Shown here: one piece after another, positions 4,999 to 5,348 of the stretch
Numbering within the stretch: the stretch's first letter is position 1
Layout: each line of letters opens with the position of its first letter
Assembly: GCA_937906915.1 (NCBI GenBank)
Contig: CALCUU010000184.1
Coordinates: 1 to 5,348 of the forward strand
Direction of reading: 5' to 3'
Length of the DNA: 5,348 nt
Source of the DNA: an uncultured Phascolarctobacterium sp.
GTDB taxonomy: Bacteria; Bacillota; Negativicutes; Acidaminococcales; Acidaminococcaceae
The notes under the pieces: generated by a model
What the model was told of the DNA's origin: nothing
Databases searched by the model: none
What the model saw: the letters and a program-made list of their open reading frames with translations, nothing else
Translations under genes and position numbers: made by a program

Positions 4999-5348
4999 TT
5001 AGGGAATTAAAGAAATTTCTTGGAACTGGCAAGCCTCCGCAGGCAACATACGTGCTGCCAAACGTTTTACCCTTTCCAAATCAGCAGTGCAGCAAATTTT
5101 TACACTACCTTGCTCCTCATTATTAAGCAAGCCATTTGCTTCCAAAGAAGCCTTGGACAATTTAGCAGTTGCCTCCGCCGGGTCAATGACTGTTACTACC
5201 TCTCCAAATTCAGCTTCAACTACATCTTTAATGAAGGGATAGTGAGTGCAAGACAAAATCAAAGCGTCAATGCCAGCTTCCTTTAAGGGAGCAGCGTACT
5301 CAGCAACAGCTTCAGCAACAGCGGGATTTCCAAACTGTTCACCTTCGA
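4999..5348 (-). CDS. murI: Glutamate racemase, C-terminal part (5' end beyond the window)
   Basis: Cofactor-independent racemase that converts L-glutamate to D-glutamate for peptidoglycan in the cytoplasm. The frame is open from the right edge to TAA at 4999-5001, giving the last 115 residues of a protein normally about 260-285 long. The decisive motif is ALILSCTHYPFI (28-39 of this fragment), which carries the second catalytic cysteine (Cys33), the adjacent Thr34 and His35 of the Asp/Glu racemase family; most members have LGCTHYP, so Ser replaces Gly here. VIDPAEATA (53-61) corresponds to the conserved IDSA-like segment after it, and the fragment ends with FQEISLIP, like other MurI C-termini. 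The first catalytic cysteine and the start lie outside the window. A TTG at 5262 could be mistaken for a start, but the coding frame and homology continue upstream of it. It shares direction with the mrp genes and is probably a separate, unrelated transcription unit. Confidence 0.95.
   Translation of the reverse strand, partial: EGEQFGNPAVAEAVAEYAAPLKEAGIDALILSCTHYPFIKDVVEAEFGEVVTVIDPAEATAKLSKASLEANGLLNNEEQGSVKICCTADLERVKRLAARMLPAEACQFQEISLIP

Larger units (their letters stand above)
4917..5016 (-). repeat. Nested inverted repeats spanning the murI 3' end and the leader of the mrp cluster
   Basis: Outer arms: ATTTCTTTAATTC at 4917-4929 and its exact complement GAATTAAAGAAAT at 5004-5016, 13 of 13 bases. 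Inner arms: CACAAATT at 4952-4959 and AATTTGTG at 4986-4993, 8 of 8 bases. The outer right arm lies in the last codons of murI, just before its stop; the left arm lies in the mrp leader. Both stems are AT-rich. In the transcript the two pairs could stack into one long interrupted hairpin. Confidence 0.6.

Noticed and set aside
5260..5262. TTG at 5262 as the start of a short separate gene
   Set aside because: The frame stays open to the window edge and the upstream residues continue the MurI sequence, so it is an internal Leu codon.

Overview
The window is one stretch of an apparently bacterial chromosome. All ten supported genes lie on the minus strand, so the transcription order runs from the right edge to the left. 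The strong AGGAGG-type ribosome binding sites before nearly every gene, the moderate base composition and a GTG start suggest a Bacillota-type organism. A Negativicutes-like anaerobe is a possible guess, but the sequence alone does not prove it.

The right edge (4999-5348) holds the 3' part of murI, glutamate racemase, which makes D-glutamate for peptidoglycan. A gap of about 165 bases follows, with nested inverted repeats and a weak promoter candidate. Then come nine tightly packed membrane-protein genes: mrpE, mrpF, mrpG, a DUF4040/MbhD-like gene, an MbhE-like gene, mrpB, mrpC, mrpD, and a NuoL/HyfB-like antiporter subunit cut by the left edge. Eight junctions overlap or are 3 bases apart, so this is almost certainly one translationally coupled transcript.

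Together the genes encode an Mrp-type multisubunit monovalent cation/proton antiporter of the cytoplasmic membrane. Classical Bacillus Mrp has one large MrpA of about 800 residues. Here its C-terminal modules are two small separate genes (MbhD-like, MbhE-like), and a NuoL-type ion-channel subunit comes at the end of the cluster. The order E-F-G-MbhD-MbhE-B-C-D matches the antiporter module of archaeal membrane-bound hydrogenase (MbhA-H). The complex could be a free-standing Na+/H+ antiporter or the ion-pumping half of a larger redox complex; the genes beyond the left edge would decide. No RNA gene, mobile element or CRISPR array was seen, and no wholly unknown system. The points of most interest are the split MrpA layout, the Shine-Dalgarno sequences embedded in the C-terminal codons of successive subunits, and the nested inverted repeats after murI.
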